This document shows, piece after piece, positions 51,333 through 62,117 of a stretch of DNA of 64,000 nucleotides. This stretch comes from Stemphylium vesicarium (taxonomy: Eukaryota; Ascomycota; Dothideomycetes; Pleosporales; Pleosporaceae): assembly GCA_004380135.1 (NCBI GenBank), contig QXCR01000123.1:1-64000 (forward strand), in the 5' to 3' direction. The notes beneath the pieces are model-generated. The model ran no database searches, had not been told where the DNA came from, and worked only from the letters and a program-made list of their open reading frames with translations. Each line of letters opens with the position of its first letter. Positions within the stretch are counted from its first letter, which is position 1. The translations under genes were made by a program, and so were the position numbers.

Positions 51333-52943
51333 TTCGGTGCTTGTACCCTGTGATTGTCGCTGGGATTGAAGGACGAGCTTGGGAAGCTCTGAGGGATTCA
51401 AGGGTCAGATCAAGCGAGGAATTAGATTACTAAAAAAGGCAGTAGTTTGTAGCAGAAAGCAGGGCACAGCTGGTGAGGTCAAGCCATGATGATGGCGTTT
51501 GTTGTAGCTACCCAGCTCGACGCCGATGAGGTCATGACGTCGGGGTAGCTGCAGGAGCTAGACGGGCGCCTCCCAATGAAAGCAACAGCTACCACGTTCC
51601 AGCCGTGGGCAGGTTACGCCTTATGCCCTTTGTAGCTATGCGATGTCTTCGCGTTCCAGCGCAAGAGGGGCTCTGTATGTGGGCGGGCTTGCAGCCTGCA
51701 AAGCAAGTTGTGTGTCATGCGGGGCAGCGTCATCCTGGCAAGCGATCAGTCCACTCCCGCCGCGAGGCTGTCCGGCGCGACATGGGCAGGCGTGAGCGCA
51801 TAGAGGGGCAGTCTTACAAGTGTTGCAAGTGTTGCAAGTTTCTACAGTGTCACGTTGGGTTGCAATGGATGTCTCTTTGTCTGCGACATTCAGATATAGC
51901 TGGCATGACTTCACCGATCGGCCTCGGGCGTCACACCCCACACTTGTGCAGGCGGCGGCCAAATGACCAAGGCAGTCTGGTAATGGCTCCTAGGCCCGAT
52001 GCAGGCACACTGGCGCTGAATGGGCCTCGAAGCGGGACGTCAGATCTTGACAGGAGTTTGGCGGAAGGGGATCGATCCACGGTCTAGAGGAGGGTCGCTG
52101 CAGGCGCATGCCCTTGAGCGTTGAGGCTGGTGGTATAGGCGTATAGGTGCAATACGCGCACCCCCTGCCCGCCGCTCACAGCTCAGCGCATCGGCATGCA
52201 TCCTCTCAACACACCATTCTCCGACTCGCAGCGAATTGGGCGCGAAATTGCGCGAATTACGGGCGGTGGCGAACCATGGATTCCACTCCAACGGCAGTTC
52301 GTCCCCCCAGCAGCTTAGCGCTCACACTTTTGCAGTCTGGCCCACCTTTGCACTCGGCCGACGGCAACCCAGTCTGCAGTCGTGCACGCCGTGTCTTGCG
52401 CTTTTCGCGCCTGCTTCCGTTCTAGAAAACTTCTACCGCCAGGGCCTGGCATGCATGCCCCTTCGCTCGTCGGTTCAGAGTCGCAGCGAGCCTTCGTCAC
52501 TCCCAAGACCACCAGGCCTCCGCGTTAATAGAGTGCACGCCAACAAGCTTTGCCCTCCTCCGCGTTTTCTTCTAGCCCTGTCCTGTCCTGCCTCGCACCC
52601 GCTGCCCATCATATACCGCAGTCCCACCGCTTCCCCAGTTTGCATCGCCTGAGGAGTGCATCGTCCCACCGCAGTTTCGGATACTCCATCTTTTGCCCAG
52701 CATCCGACCAGGGCCAGGATAACTACCAGCGTCTGTGCTCGGCCCACACCTAATCAGCCTCACTGCTGCCGACATCATACCGGACCATCCTTCCGACTGC
52801 CCTCGCACTTCTTCCTCAACAACGCTTTTACACAACAACATTCACAACACTCCCATTTAATCACCCGCGCTGCTTCAACTAGTCTTCCCATCGTCTACAT
52901 TCCTGCTCTCTACTCGCCTACTCCACCGCACTCTTCGTCTACA
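51333..52943. other. Intergenic, about 1.6 kb, between divergent genes
   Basis: Shared upstream region of the 1030-aa gene (minus) and the Ser/Arg-rich gene (plus). Contains a short CAAGTGTTG triplicate near 51819-51840. The 52640-52943 part is C/T-rich leader-like sequence. No supported gene. Confidence 0.45.
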
Positions 52944-54046
52944 ATGCCTGGTCATCTACGCACCCGCTTAAAGCGTGTACTCACTGCCGGTTCCCACAAA
53001 AATGCAAAGCCAGAAGAGCCCGAGTCCGACTTTTACAAGCCCGGAGAGAAGATGCCACCACTAAAGTACCGTCGCGCTGTCGACCCCGAACACAAGAAGA
53101 AACTGGAAGCCTTTAGCTTTTCCACCGCGTGGCGTCGACACAGTAACGCGTCTCTATACTCGCCCATGGGAAGTAGACTACCCAGCCGCCGAAGCAGTTT
53201 TAGGAGACGGAGTCGCAGCCGTAGCATGCACCGGAGTCGAAGGGGCAGTTGCACCTCAGAGTACGATGCCGAGTCCGAGTGGGTAGACAGCGGCATTGGT
53301 GCGAGCATCGCCGGCGACGACAGGCCTGCAAACATCAAAGAGGCCTCAGACGACGAAGGCGATGTCTTGAATGGTGTGTACATTTGTTCGTGGCTATGAC
53401 TGACCCCTCACTGACGTGCCCAGTCGGTCTCTCCCGCAATCCAACTGAAGACCCTCGCGACGCTCGCCGCAAGCAATCACAGGGTGCCCGTAGGACCAGC
53501 GATGCCCGACAACCATCACGACCCGCCACTGCATCAGACCGAACCCGCCAGGCCTCGCAGCCCTTCTCCGCCGAAGAACTGGAAATCGCCCTCCAAAAAT
53601 CGCACCTCGAGGCCACAAAGGAAGAATCGGATAAGAGTGCAGGAGAAAGTCCGTTTGAAGACTTTGACGACCCGAGTCCATTCCTGAGACCACGCGGTGG
53701 GTCCATCTACGTCCCATACAACGGTCAAGGAACCCCTCCGAAGCTGCCTTTCTGGGGTACCGCCTACCCCTCGTGCGACGACGCCCCATCCGCAGGCCAT
53801 TTCTCGAGGCGGGCATCAGTCTTTCTTTCTCCCGAAGAGTCTTGCACACCAAACTACGAGCGCAGCGGATCTTATTTCGTTCCCAAGGATGCTCCGGGTC
53901 TGACACAAGCACGTCGCACCTCAGTTTTCGTCCCAGCTGACGACGAGTGCGTGTGCGCGCCTCCTGCTCCCGAAGAGCCAAAACGCAAACTCCAGCCCTG
54001 TGCTCCGTGCGACGCTGTGGCTGCCATACTCGCCAGACCCGATTAA
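52944..54046 (+). CDS. Ser/Arg-rich protein of unknown function, two exons
   Basis: Exons 52944-53373 and 53424-54046 (intron 50 bp, GTGTGT donor, CCCAG acceptor), 350 aa. The start MPGHLRTRLKRVLTAGS is basic. Residues about 60-100 form an Arg/Ser-rich patch (SRRSSFRRRSRSRSMHRSRR). Recurrent RRxS sites (RRASVF, RRTSVFVP) look like basophilic kinase targets. The C-terminus has a Cys/Pro cluster (CVCAPPAPEEPK, then CAPC). No folded domain is recognised and it is probably largely disordered. The start was chosen as the first ATG in the open frame, in good context (ACAATGCC). A signalling or RNA-linked scaffold role would be speculation. Confidence 0.75.
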
Positions 54047-57000
54047 TTTTCTCCTTCATATTAGCCTTCACTTCATTGTCAAATATTCGACGCATTCGGT
54101 TTTTCGTCCATTTGCATTTCCTGGCGTTATTCCCATGTAAGAACCCTCGGATTGGTTCCATGTCGACATGTCAGGACTCGACATTATTTCTTTTACTTTA
54201 CATGCATTGGGCTGGGGAGTCTGATAGACTACATTTGCCAATGATTTCGGTATTTCATTCTTACAACGGGAATTCTTCCAATTTCTTTGCGTCTCCATGT
54301 CCGATCGCTTTGCATGGCACCCATCCTTTTCCATTCCTACTCTGTATATTCTGCCTACAAGGCGCATTCAAAATACTCGATAATGAATAATCCACCGAGT
54401 TTTTCTATAACTACACAATCGACCGATCGATAATTCTTCACAAGTCACAGGTTCGCTCTGCAGCAATAGTACGCGTTTGGAGCAAGGAAGCTTCGGCCTT
54501 CGGAGCCGCCCACCCACGCATAGAGACATGATCGCACCAGTCAGAAAGCTAGCTGAGCCTGCGTAGTAATGCAAGGTCACTGAGCCTCACTGACTTGACT
54601 GAGCCTCACTCGTCGGGAGGGCGCAGATCTTACACTGTCTCGCACGCACCACCTCCCCCAATAACCATCAAACACGCACTTGACTGCCCATCGCGTCCCT
54701 GTGCACACACGCGTCGCATTGCGTTTTTCCTCACCGCGTCGCTCGGCGGCCGATCATCATTCAAAGAAGGAAATAGTACTCAGCGGCGACGACCACGACA
54801 AAGACTTGGGACTGACGTACTAGGCGGCCTCTTTGCCAACCTTGTGCTTGCTTCATCGCATTTGGCATTGCGTGTTTCTGCTGTGCGCTCGGCCCTATTT
54901 TCTCCAGTACCTTGCCCTTCTTGCGTGGGGTGCGTCGGTAAGATAGACCGCTAATCCTATTTCTACATGGCCAACGTCCTTCTATCCTAGGTAATGTGTG
55001 CGTACGCAAAGGCCGCCGCCGCCTCCCACCCATCCCACCCCCATGCCATGCCCCAGGATATCGGAAGCCGATGCAAAGAACCCCAACAAAAGCTGCTCCC
55101 CCTCCCCCGCGCGCCACGCTCCAGCAAGCACGAACGCAAACGTTGTTTAGTGCCGTAATCTCCCAAGACCATTTTAGCATTTTGTTTCTCCTGATCCTAA
55201 TCTATTCTTGCACCAGTAAGAGGGGAGGGGTGCCCGGCGGATGGTATAGCAGAGCAAAGAGGGGGCTACTCGCTACTCGGTGACATTGCGTTCTTCTATC
55301 GCCGATGCCCCGATTGCTCCCGCGCGGAAGCTGACAAGCAAAAAAACGACACACGGCTTCAAGTGGTTGGCTAACAGCAAAGTAGGGTGGTTGGGATCAG
55401 GGTATTGGCATGACATCTTTGCGGGCTGTTTTGTGCAACCGTAGGTTGGGGGGCTGGTGCAAGTGCGGAATAGAGGCGGAAGCACGTCGTTCCGGAACAG
55501 GACGGCTTACCGTTTGCATTAGTTCCGTTGGCTTTTGTGCTAGCTACTGCTACTGGGTTTCTTTCTTGCGAATAGTCGGCTTTGCGCACCCGCTCTGTTT
55601 GTGCGCGCGTCTGCTTCTCCGTCTGCGTCTGAGATGCATGCATGCTGCTGATGACCGGGTGGAGTCTCGGCAGACAGGCGGACTAGGCATCCGTCCTACT
55701 CCAGAAAAAATGTGTTTACGAGCATGTAACCGTAACTCTGCACGGAAGGTGTCTCGGCGGAAATCCACACACGACATTTTTTTCTCGCGAGGTGCCTTGA
55801 CTTGGGGCTTGGCTGTCTTACTTGACATGAACTAGATATTTCCAAGACTTTTTTTTGTGTTTGTTCGCTGGGCGGAAATCTATTTTTTTACTTAGGGTTC
55901 GGACTTGTTGGAGTGCGCTATTGCCTGTGGAGATGAACACTCGATGAAGCAAATATAAATACAATTAACGATAGCAGAGCGGAAAGGGGAAGGGGGAGAT
56001 TAATATTCTCATCACCGATTGTAGTAGTGGGATGTGGGTGTTCGCATGCATGACAAGAAAAAGAACTCGAAGATCTTCTCTTCTTCTTATGCTGTTGGTT
56101 TCGCAACACGTAGAGTGAGTGAAAACTTGTGGGGTCCCTCTACATATATAAGTCGCACATCTGAGCTCTACACGAGTAAAGCGGTATCGGGTATGACGGA
56201 TCGAACGGTACATCGGCCTTGTTCTCCCTCCTTTTTCACATCAGGACATCGCAGATCGTTTATATGCAACACATGCACACATACATGCATGCATGAAACA
56301 TGCAGGCCTACTATAGTATATCCGCATATACGGGTCTCGCTCGGAGCAGCAGCGCTGTGAATTAGAATAGTAAATGTGTGGGTGTAGTCCCTAGATCACC
56401 ACACATCATGTGGCCCACCCTACCGATTGAGCGGAATCCGGGGAATGCATTGAAGCCAAGAAGGCAGGTATGAAGGTATACTGCAACATAGGCGCAAAGA
56501 AGCCACCGGCTGAAATGGCGTTTGGTAGCGATCGGGGTCAATTTGCCTGACTGCTAAGACTTGGGTCCGGAGGGGGAGAACCGCGGGGTCGCTGTCGGCA
56601 CAATGGTGCGCGATGGGGGTATGATGTCATAACCCAAGTCTACGACAACACAATCGAACGCGAGTGTGCAGAGAGCTCGTGATGCGCGTTAGTTGCTTTT
56701 GTGCTATGAAGCTGCGGTTGTGGTGTGTATAAGTAGACTGTTGTGCATTGTACGATTGCATCGCGAGACCTTCCTACCTGGGGGGAGAAAGGGTGGTGTG
56801 GTACCAGGCTTGCTTGTCGCTTAGCCTTCCGGTATGGTGTGGTCAAATAGCCTCATCTTTCGTCGCAACTTTCGTTACATTCTGATTCCAAACAACATTC
56901 CGGAGTTTGGATAAACTCTTCAAGTGACAATCATGCAAGGTGTGCTGCATCTGTACTCTTATTGCTATATCTTTACGACATATCAGATGAGAGGCTTTCT

Positions 57001-57642
57001 TCGCCCACAGGGGCGGTTGGTTTATTCGCCTATTTCCTAGAGTCCGTGACGTATACTGTCAACTGTTTGAAGGGTAGACTAGAGGTCCTAAAGCTACTAT
57101 GGATATGCTGTACGCCGCGCGTATTACGACGATTGTAGAGGCTAGTTGGCTATATGGTGATCGTCATACCTAGAGGCAGCAGCGAGCGGTGAAGTAGAAC
57201 CGAACCGGAACCGTTGTACGAGATCGAGTGAGATGACGAATTGTGTCCAATCCTCGCTCATTGCGATCAGCGTTTACGGTGGGAAATATAGCTCCTCGAA
57301 ATCATGATATCCGAAAACATGGAGGTAACTGAGAGGTAAGACCACGGGCGAGAAAAATAGCTGAGTCATTGACTAGCCTCAAGATAATAGACGTGAAGAC
57401 GTGTTTGAGATTATTATCATTAGATTCGAGAAGCAACTGGCTTCTTCTCCTTGCTCTCCCTCAAAGCTCTTTCTGATATGTATTGGCGCCTTTGAAAGGC
57501 TTTTGGGCTTTCTCTAGCATGACAATGCGTCCATGACAATTCGAAGTTCTTTAAAACACAACTATCATCAGCGCACATCCACCTCCAAATCTCCCACGTC
57601 ATCGAAAACTTACCCATTCCTTTCTTCATCTTCCGCTGCACC
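54047..57642. other. Gene-poor stretch of about 3.6 kb
   Basis: 3' region of the Ser/Arg-rich gene, then no coding region I can support. ACTGAGCCTCACT occurs twice, at 54579 and 54598. ATGC/ACAT-rich microsatellite-like sequence is at 56266-56302. Confidence 0.4.
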
Positions 57643-57873
57643 CTAGCATTCCCAGACATAGGTGCACTTGGTACCCTCGGGTGAGCACCAAGTCCTACCC
57701 GCATTCCCCGTTCCGGCATATTTTCCTGCTCGTCCCTTACAGGACGTAGCAGGGTCCACGTATTGATGGTCGATTTCGCAGACCTCGCTACGGCAGGTGC
57801 CTGAGTTGTTCCATACCTCAGCCGCCGCGGTAGTGATGGGGATGAGGAAAACGAGGAGAGTGGAAAGCTGCAT
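57643..57873 (-). CDS. Small secreted cysteine-rich protein A (candidate effector-like)
   Basis: Single exon, 76 aa. The N-terminus MQLSTLLVFLIPITTAAA is a clear signal peptide, leaving about 58 mature residues with six Cys spaced C-x4-C-x12-C-x17-C-x6-C-x5-C, suited to three disulfides. The mature part begins near EVWNNSGTC, has the Gly-rich centre GRAGKYAGTGNAG and ends CTYVWEC. A potential N-glycosylation site (NNSG) precedes the first Cys. Size, secretion and Cys content are those of fungal small secreted proteins, some of which act on hosts or competing microbes; no activity can be assigned here. A paralog with identical spacing is at 59445-59672, same strand. Confidence 0.8.
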   Translation of the reverse strand: MQLSTLLVFLIPITTAAAEVWNNSGTCRSEVCEIDHQYVDPATSCKGRAGKYAGTGNAGRTWCSPEGTKCTYVWEC

Positions 57874-58010
57874 GTTTGCGAATTAAGTCCGAGAGGCTGG
57901 ATTTTTCGATAGGAGTGATGGTTGATTCGGTTTCTGGTTTGGGGGTGATGGATAGACTAAGATGTTTGGCTTAGTAGTGAACTGGGGAGAGGGAGTTGCT
58001 TTCTGGGGGC

Positions 58011-58019
58011 CTTTATATA
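58011..58019 (-). promoter_or_regulatory. TATA box of secreted protein A
   Basis: TATATAAAG on the minus strand, about 140 bp before the ATG at 57873. The position suits a fungal core promoter with a leader of about 100 bases. Confidence 0.6.
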
Positions 58020-58055
58020 CCTACCTATTGACTTCTTAAGAACCTCCCTTTTCTT

Positions 58056-58080
58056 GTACGAACGTGCTCAATGTACGATT
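58056..58080 (-). promoter_or_regulatory. Upstream 25-bp motif shared with the paralog promoter, copy 1
   Basis: Plus-strand sequence starts GTACGAAC and ends TGTACGATT. It aligns without gaps to 59845-59869 at 17 of 25 positions. It lies about 183 bp before the start codon of protein A, just upstream of the TATA box. Confidence 0.4.
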
Positions 58081-59444
58081 TAGTCGGATATACACTCTCC
58101 CTTTCTTAGGTAGACAAGCTGGGGGCGAGTGGATACACTGGAGCGGTGTAAGCAATATACCAGGGGAAATTCGTATTCGAGTCAGGCGAGAGGATGCGCG
58201 TCGTAATGCGAGAGAAGAAAGCATCTTCTCTCTCCGTTTGAAACAACTGTTTTGAAGGTTTGTATCAAACAACTGGCTTGAAATTAAACAACAACTAAAG
58301 ACTCAATACACGCCTGCTGTATAGTAATTGTAAGTAAAGAGGATAACTGCAGTGCAGCTTGTACTTGCCAAAAAGACTCCTTGAACTGGATACTCAGCCT
58401 AGTCTCGGCTTAACCTCGCTCTTCTTCGGAAGAACAGAGGCGTACAACAACTTGTGATTAGTACCTACAGCAATGCCTAGGCGGGCTTCTTCTAGTGATT
58501 TCTAGCTCTATGAAGTTGCCCTTGCCGTGCTGCACCATGTATTATCTGCACTTTCCTGGCATCTTAAGGATACCCCAATATCTTATCTCGTTGCAGGTAG
58601 GCAGTTACGAAACATCAATTTGAAAGGCGAGTCTAGGTTTAGGATAAGACCGGGCTGTATCATTATTCTCCTCGAGGCTGGGCAGTCTAGGGTTCTATCA
58701 CGCAGTTAAGTACCTTGGCGTTTCGCGCCGTGCAGCAAGGTCACCAACTGTAACTCGTAATGAATCAATGCAATGTAAGCGCATGACGTAGTGTAGGTCT
58801 TAGAGGCAATACACGTTAGCATCGATACTGTATCTGTGGCATGTGAAAACACTATGATGTAAGCACATGTGGGAAAGACGATTGCGTTATACGATCAAGT
58901 CTTCATCCTGGGAACAAGACATACAAGTAACAAATCACATTGCTGAACCCAAGAACGAGAGACATTTGAAGCGTTTTGAAAGTATACTTAGCGGTGAAAT
59001 TCGGGTGGTTATTACTAATACATCAGCGTACAGCTAGCGTCCTCTCCTTACTCCCCGCCCTACCTCTCTTCTCCTTCTCCTAACCTCAAAGCTCTTTATG
59101 AGGTGCGTTATGCTTTCTTTGTATCATTGGACTGTCTTGAGTCTTCTCCGACAACAAGCTCTCGACTATAGCCCCAAAAATCTGCCAGTTCAAGGACCTG
59201 ACCTCGACGACAAAATGAAAGGCTCTCTTCGAGTGTCAGGTGAAGAGATCATTGAACAACTGTAATCTACATCCCATTAAGGCAACATCAGCGCATCGCG
59301 CGGGATACTCAGATCATCTATGCGCCACCAAGTTCCGACAGTCTTCATGTCCTTTCTAAATCGCTAATGAGGGCATTAGGTTAAACCCATCATATCTCTT
59401 CAGCCATCAACTACTCACCCTATTAGTATCCATCTTTCACAACA

Positions 59445-59672
59445 TCAGCATGACCAAACGTAGGTACAAGGTGTGCCGTCCGGAACGCAGGACTCCATCC
59501 CGGCAATTCCTCGTCCAGTGTACTGTCCTGCTCTCCCGTCGCATAGTTCCACCGGTTTCGAGTGTCGATTGTCGATCACACAAATTGACTTCCGGCAGAT
59601 ACCAGTCAGATTCCACATTGTAAGGGCATGGGCCAGAGGCACGGTGAATACGAGGAGGTTGATGAAGTGCAT
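59445..59672 (-). CDS. Small secreted cysteine-rich protein B (paralog of protein A)
   Basis: Single exon, 75 aa. Signal peptide MHFINLLVFTVPLAHALT; about 57 mature residues. The six Cys have exactly the spacing of protein A (C-x4-C-x12-C-x17-C-x6-C-x5-C). Shared positions include the WN before GIC/GTC, the Gly-rich centre (GRAGQYTGRGIAG) and the ending CTYVWSC. Outside these the copies have diverged strongly, which is common in secreted proteins under changing selection. A possible N-glycosylation site (NLTG) sits where protein A has NNSG. Same strand as protein A, 1.6 kb away, so a local duplication is the simplest origin. Function unknown. Confidence 0.8.
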   Translation of the reverse strand: MHFINLLVFTVPLAHALTMWNLTGICRKSICVIDNRHSKPVELCDGRAGQYTGRGIAGMESCVPDGTPCTYVWSC

Positions 59673-59795
59673 GCTTGCTGTAGGATAAAGAATGGTTCAA
59701 TGGGAGGGAGTTTGATCGGGGGAATAGCGAGACAGATGATTGGAGTACATGTGGGTTTGAGTAGGTATGACTGAAGATGTTGCCTTACTGCGCTG

Positions 59796-59802
59796 TCTTA
59801 TA
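59796..59802 (-). promoter_or_regulatory. TATA-like box of secreted protein B
   Basis: TATAAGA on the minus strand about 125 bp before the ATG at 59672, similar in placement to the TATA box of protein A. Confidence 0.5.
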
Positions 59803-59844
59803 GTGTTGGTGGCCTTCCTGTACGTTCGATAAAGCACCATTTTC

Positions 59845-59869
59845 GTACAAACATATTTGACGTACGATA
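59845..59869 (-). promoter_or_regulatory. Upstream 25-bp motif shared with the paralog promoter, copy 2
   Basis: Plus-strand sequence starts GTACAAAC and ends CGTACGATA, about 173 bp before the start of protein B. Of the eight differences from copy 1, seven are transitions. Confidence 0.4.
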
Positions 59870-60604
59870 CTCGAAAACTCTCAAAGCTTTCCCTTACAAC
59901 GGCCGCACAGTCTACGCATTCTAAAATAGCAGTGTAAGCAAGATTAACTTTTGCTACCTAGGTACATGCAAGCGGCAATGACAGCTTTGCTGACAGATGC
60001 CACCTCATCGAGATGACGCCAGGGGTTTCTACCTTATCCCAATCAAGCCTTTCGGGATACGTATCGGCGGTCCTTACTCCGCGCCCTGAAGTGAAAAGGA
60101 CTTGATCAGTTTCGTTGCGCGTAGGGTGGCCAAGACGCATCTGCGGGAAAACTGTCGCAGTGCCAAAACGCAGATGAGCTCTGAGGACGCCCTGACCAAA
60201 TCCAAAAGTCAATGCGTGTATGACGGTTCTAGACTGACTGATAAATTGCGGGAGTTGGTGGTATGTCGATGGTGGAAACCTAGGTATTTTCAAGGATCTT
60301 GCTAGCTCACCCGAGGGTCTCGACTCTTCTTGGCGTGGACGACAACTTTGAAGCCGGGCTCAGCATGAGACCCTATGATCTCACTCGAGATTGGCTGATC
60401 CAGGTTAATCGGGCTGACTGACCTTTGGAGAACCTGTGAGAAGATAATGCAAACAAGACCATAACGCGAAGGTACATTATACATTAGCTTGTTTGGAATT
60501 AGAGATGCAAGCTGATCGATAGCCACTGAAGCATTGCAGTGCAAGACTTCGATGCCTACCATCTCGACTGCCAGAACTAACGAGTAGAATATCGTTGCTC
60601 AGCC

Positions 60605-62117
60605 TTACTTCTTAGCCTCCGCATCCCCTAAAGCCATCATACCCACCCCATTACTGTCATTCCTCTTCCCGCTCCTCCTACCCTTCCACGCCTTCCACCC
60701 CAACAGCCCCACTACAGCCACAAAAACAACGGCAGCAACAACACCATACCACACGTTGTCATGATTCTCGCCACTAAGATCGAAGCCTAGGAATCCATTC
60801 ACAAGACCCAAGATCAAGATCGCTGGCCCAAGGACCCGATGCATCTTGCCGTATACAGTCGGGCGAGAATGCGCGCGATAACGAAGGTGGTGCCACAAGC
60901 CGAGAGTCCATTGAACGAAGACGATAGCGAAGAGGACAAGACCGATGATCTGGTGCGAGTGCGAGAAAGAAGCGTTCTGACCCGTTAGCACGACTTCGAA
61001 AGAGTTGGGTGACCAAAAGGCTATTACTTACATCATTGTCCATCTTACTCAGTGCAATACCAAGTCCGCCACCAACGACGGTGAATACCATGCCAATAGT
61101 TTGCAAGGAGCCGTGTACTTTTACTCCACTGGAAAGGTAGCGAAGCAGCACTGCGCCGAGGGGGAAGATGATGACGAAAGCGAAGAGCATGAAGGCTGCG
61201 TGTACCGCTCTGAGCGTTTCGCCGCCACCGCCATCGCTTTCCGCTGTTCCATCGCTTCCTTCGGCATTGGTGGTAACCAGAAGCGCATCGCCGCTTGGAA
61301 CCGCTGCGCCTCCGTCTGAGTTGGGCGAAGCGGACGAGGCTGATGTAGCTTTTGTCATGTCCATCCAGAACGTGCCGTAATCGCTGTGCTCCTTGATGCT
61401 GGCAGATGTGGAGGTGCTGAAGAGGGATTTTGAAGAAGAGGATTTGGGGCCCAGGGCGTAAATGAAGTGCTGGCGCGGGTTTGTAAGGGATATCTTTCCG
61501 CTGCTGTGACCGAGGGATGGCAGGTTGGTGCAGTGCACGTTGATGGAGAAGTAGGACATGTCGGAAGAAGAGCTGCTGCTGTCTTTCTTGGAGAGGGTGG
61601 CTTGACTGTTTGATGTTCCGGAGACTAACTTGCAATCAATATCAGAGCTGGATTTCGGCTCGTCATGCCCGTAAGCTAGGCGCGTTGAGAGCGTAACGCC
61701 TTATTCGCGTAAGTTGGTGTTTCAAAGCATATGATACGTATAGATAGAGAAAATTACCACTCGCAGAATCGTTCTTGTACACGATGAGCATGACGCTACC
61801 ATCCATTTTTGACCCTGTGCCCATGCCGACCCATTGGTATGCTGCAGGTGCGGAGAAGTGGATGTATGTGTCTCCTGTATCGTTCGCAGCACTCAAGGCG
61901 AGAGTGAGATTTCCATTGGAGGTGGAATGTATGAACGTTGAATATGCAGGTATTTGTTGAGACGTTGATGCAGTCGTCACAGTGAGATGCGTGAAGGCTG
62001 CTTGGGAGATTAGGTGTTGTTCTTCCTTCTCCTTTGTTTCTTGGTGATACAGAACTGGATTGGAGTTGACCTACCTGAGTAGCAGCCGAGCAAGAAGCTG
62101 ATGCTTGGATGTTTCAT
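60605..62117 (-). CDS. DOMON-cytochrome b561 membrane protein, four exons
   Basis: Exons 62117-62075, 61997-61758, 61675-61032 and 60976-60605; introns 77, 82 and 55 bp; 432 aa. Proteins of this type pass electrons across the plasma membrane or reduce extracellular acceptors. Order: signal peptide (MKHPSISFLLGCYSAFT); an extracellular DOMON domain like the cytochrome of cellobiose dehydrogenase (TYIHFSAPAAYQWVGMGTG, KMDGSVMLIVYKN; the Met there is a candidate haem ligand); a Ser/Gly/Asp linker; then a b561 region of five membrane helices with His in HAAFMLFAF, VHGSLQTIGMV, HQIIGLVLF and KMHRVLGPAIL, the likely haem-b ligands. The C-terminus is a short basic cytosolic tail. Exon 3 entry (A-YGHDEPKS) is the least certain junction. 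Confidence 0.87.

Larger units (their letters stand above)
57874..59444. other. Intergenic between the two secreted-protein paralogs
   Basis: About 1.6 kb. The first 200 bp is the promoter of paralog A. I looked for a third, decayed copy of the cysteine-rich gene and did not find one. No other supported coding sequence. Confidence 0.45.
59673..60604. other. Intergenic, about 0.9 kb
   Basis: The promoter of protein B occupies the first 200 bp; the rest is 3' flank of the DOMON-b561 gene. No supported gene. Confidence 0.45.
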
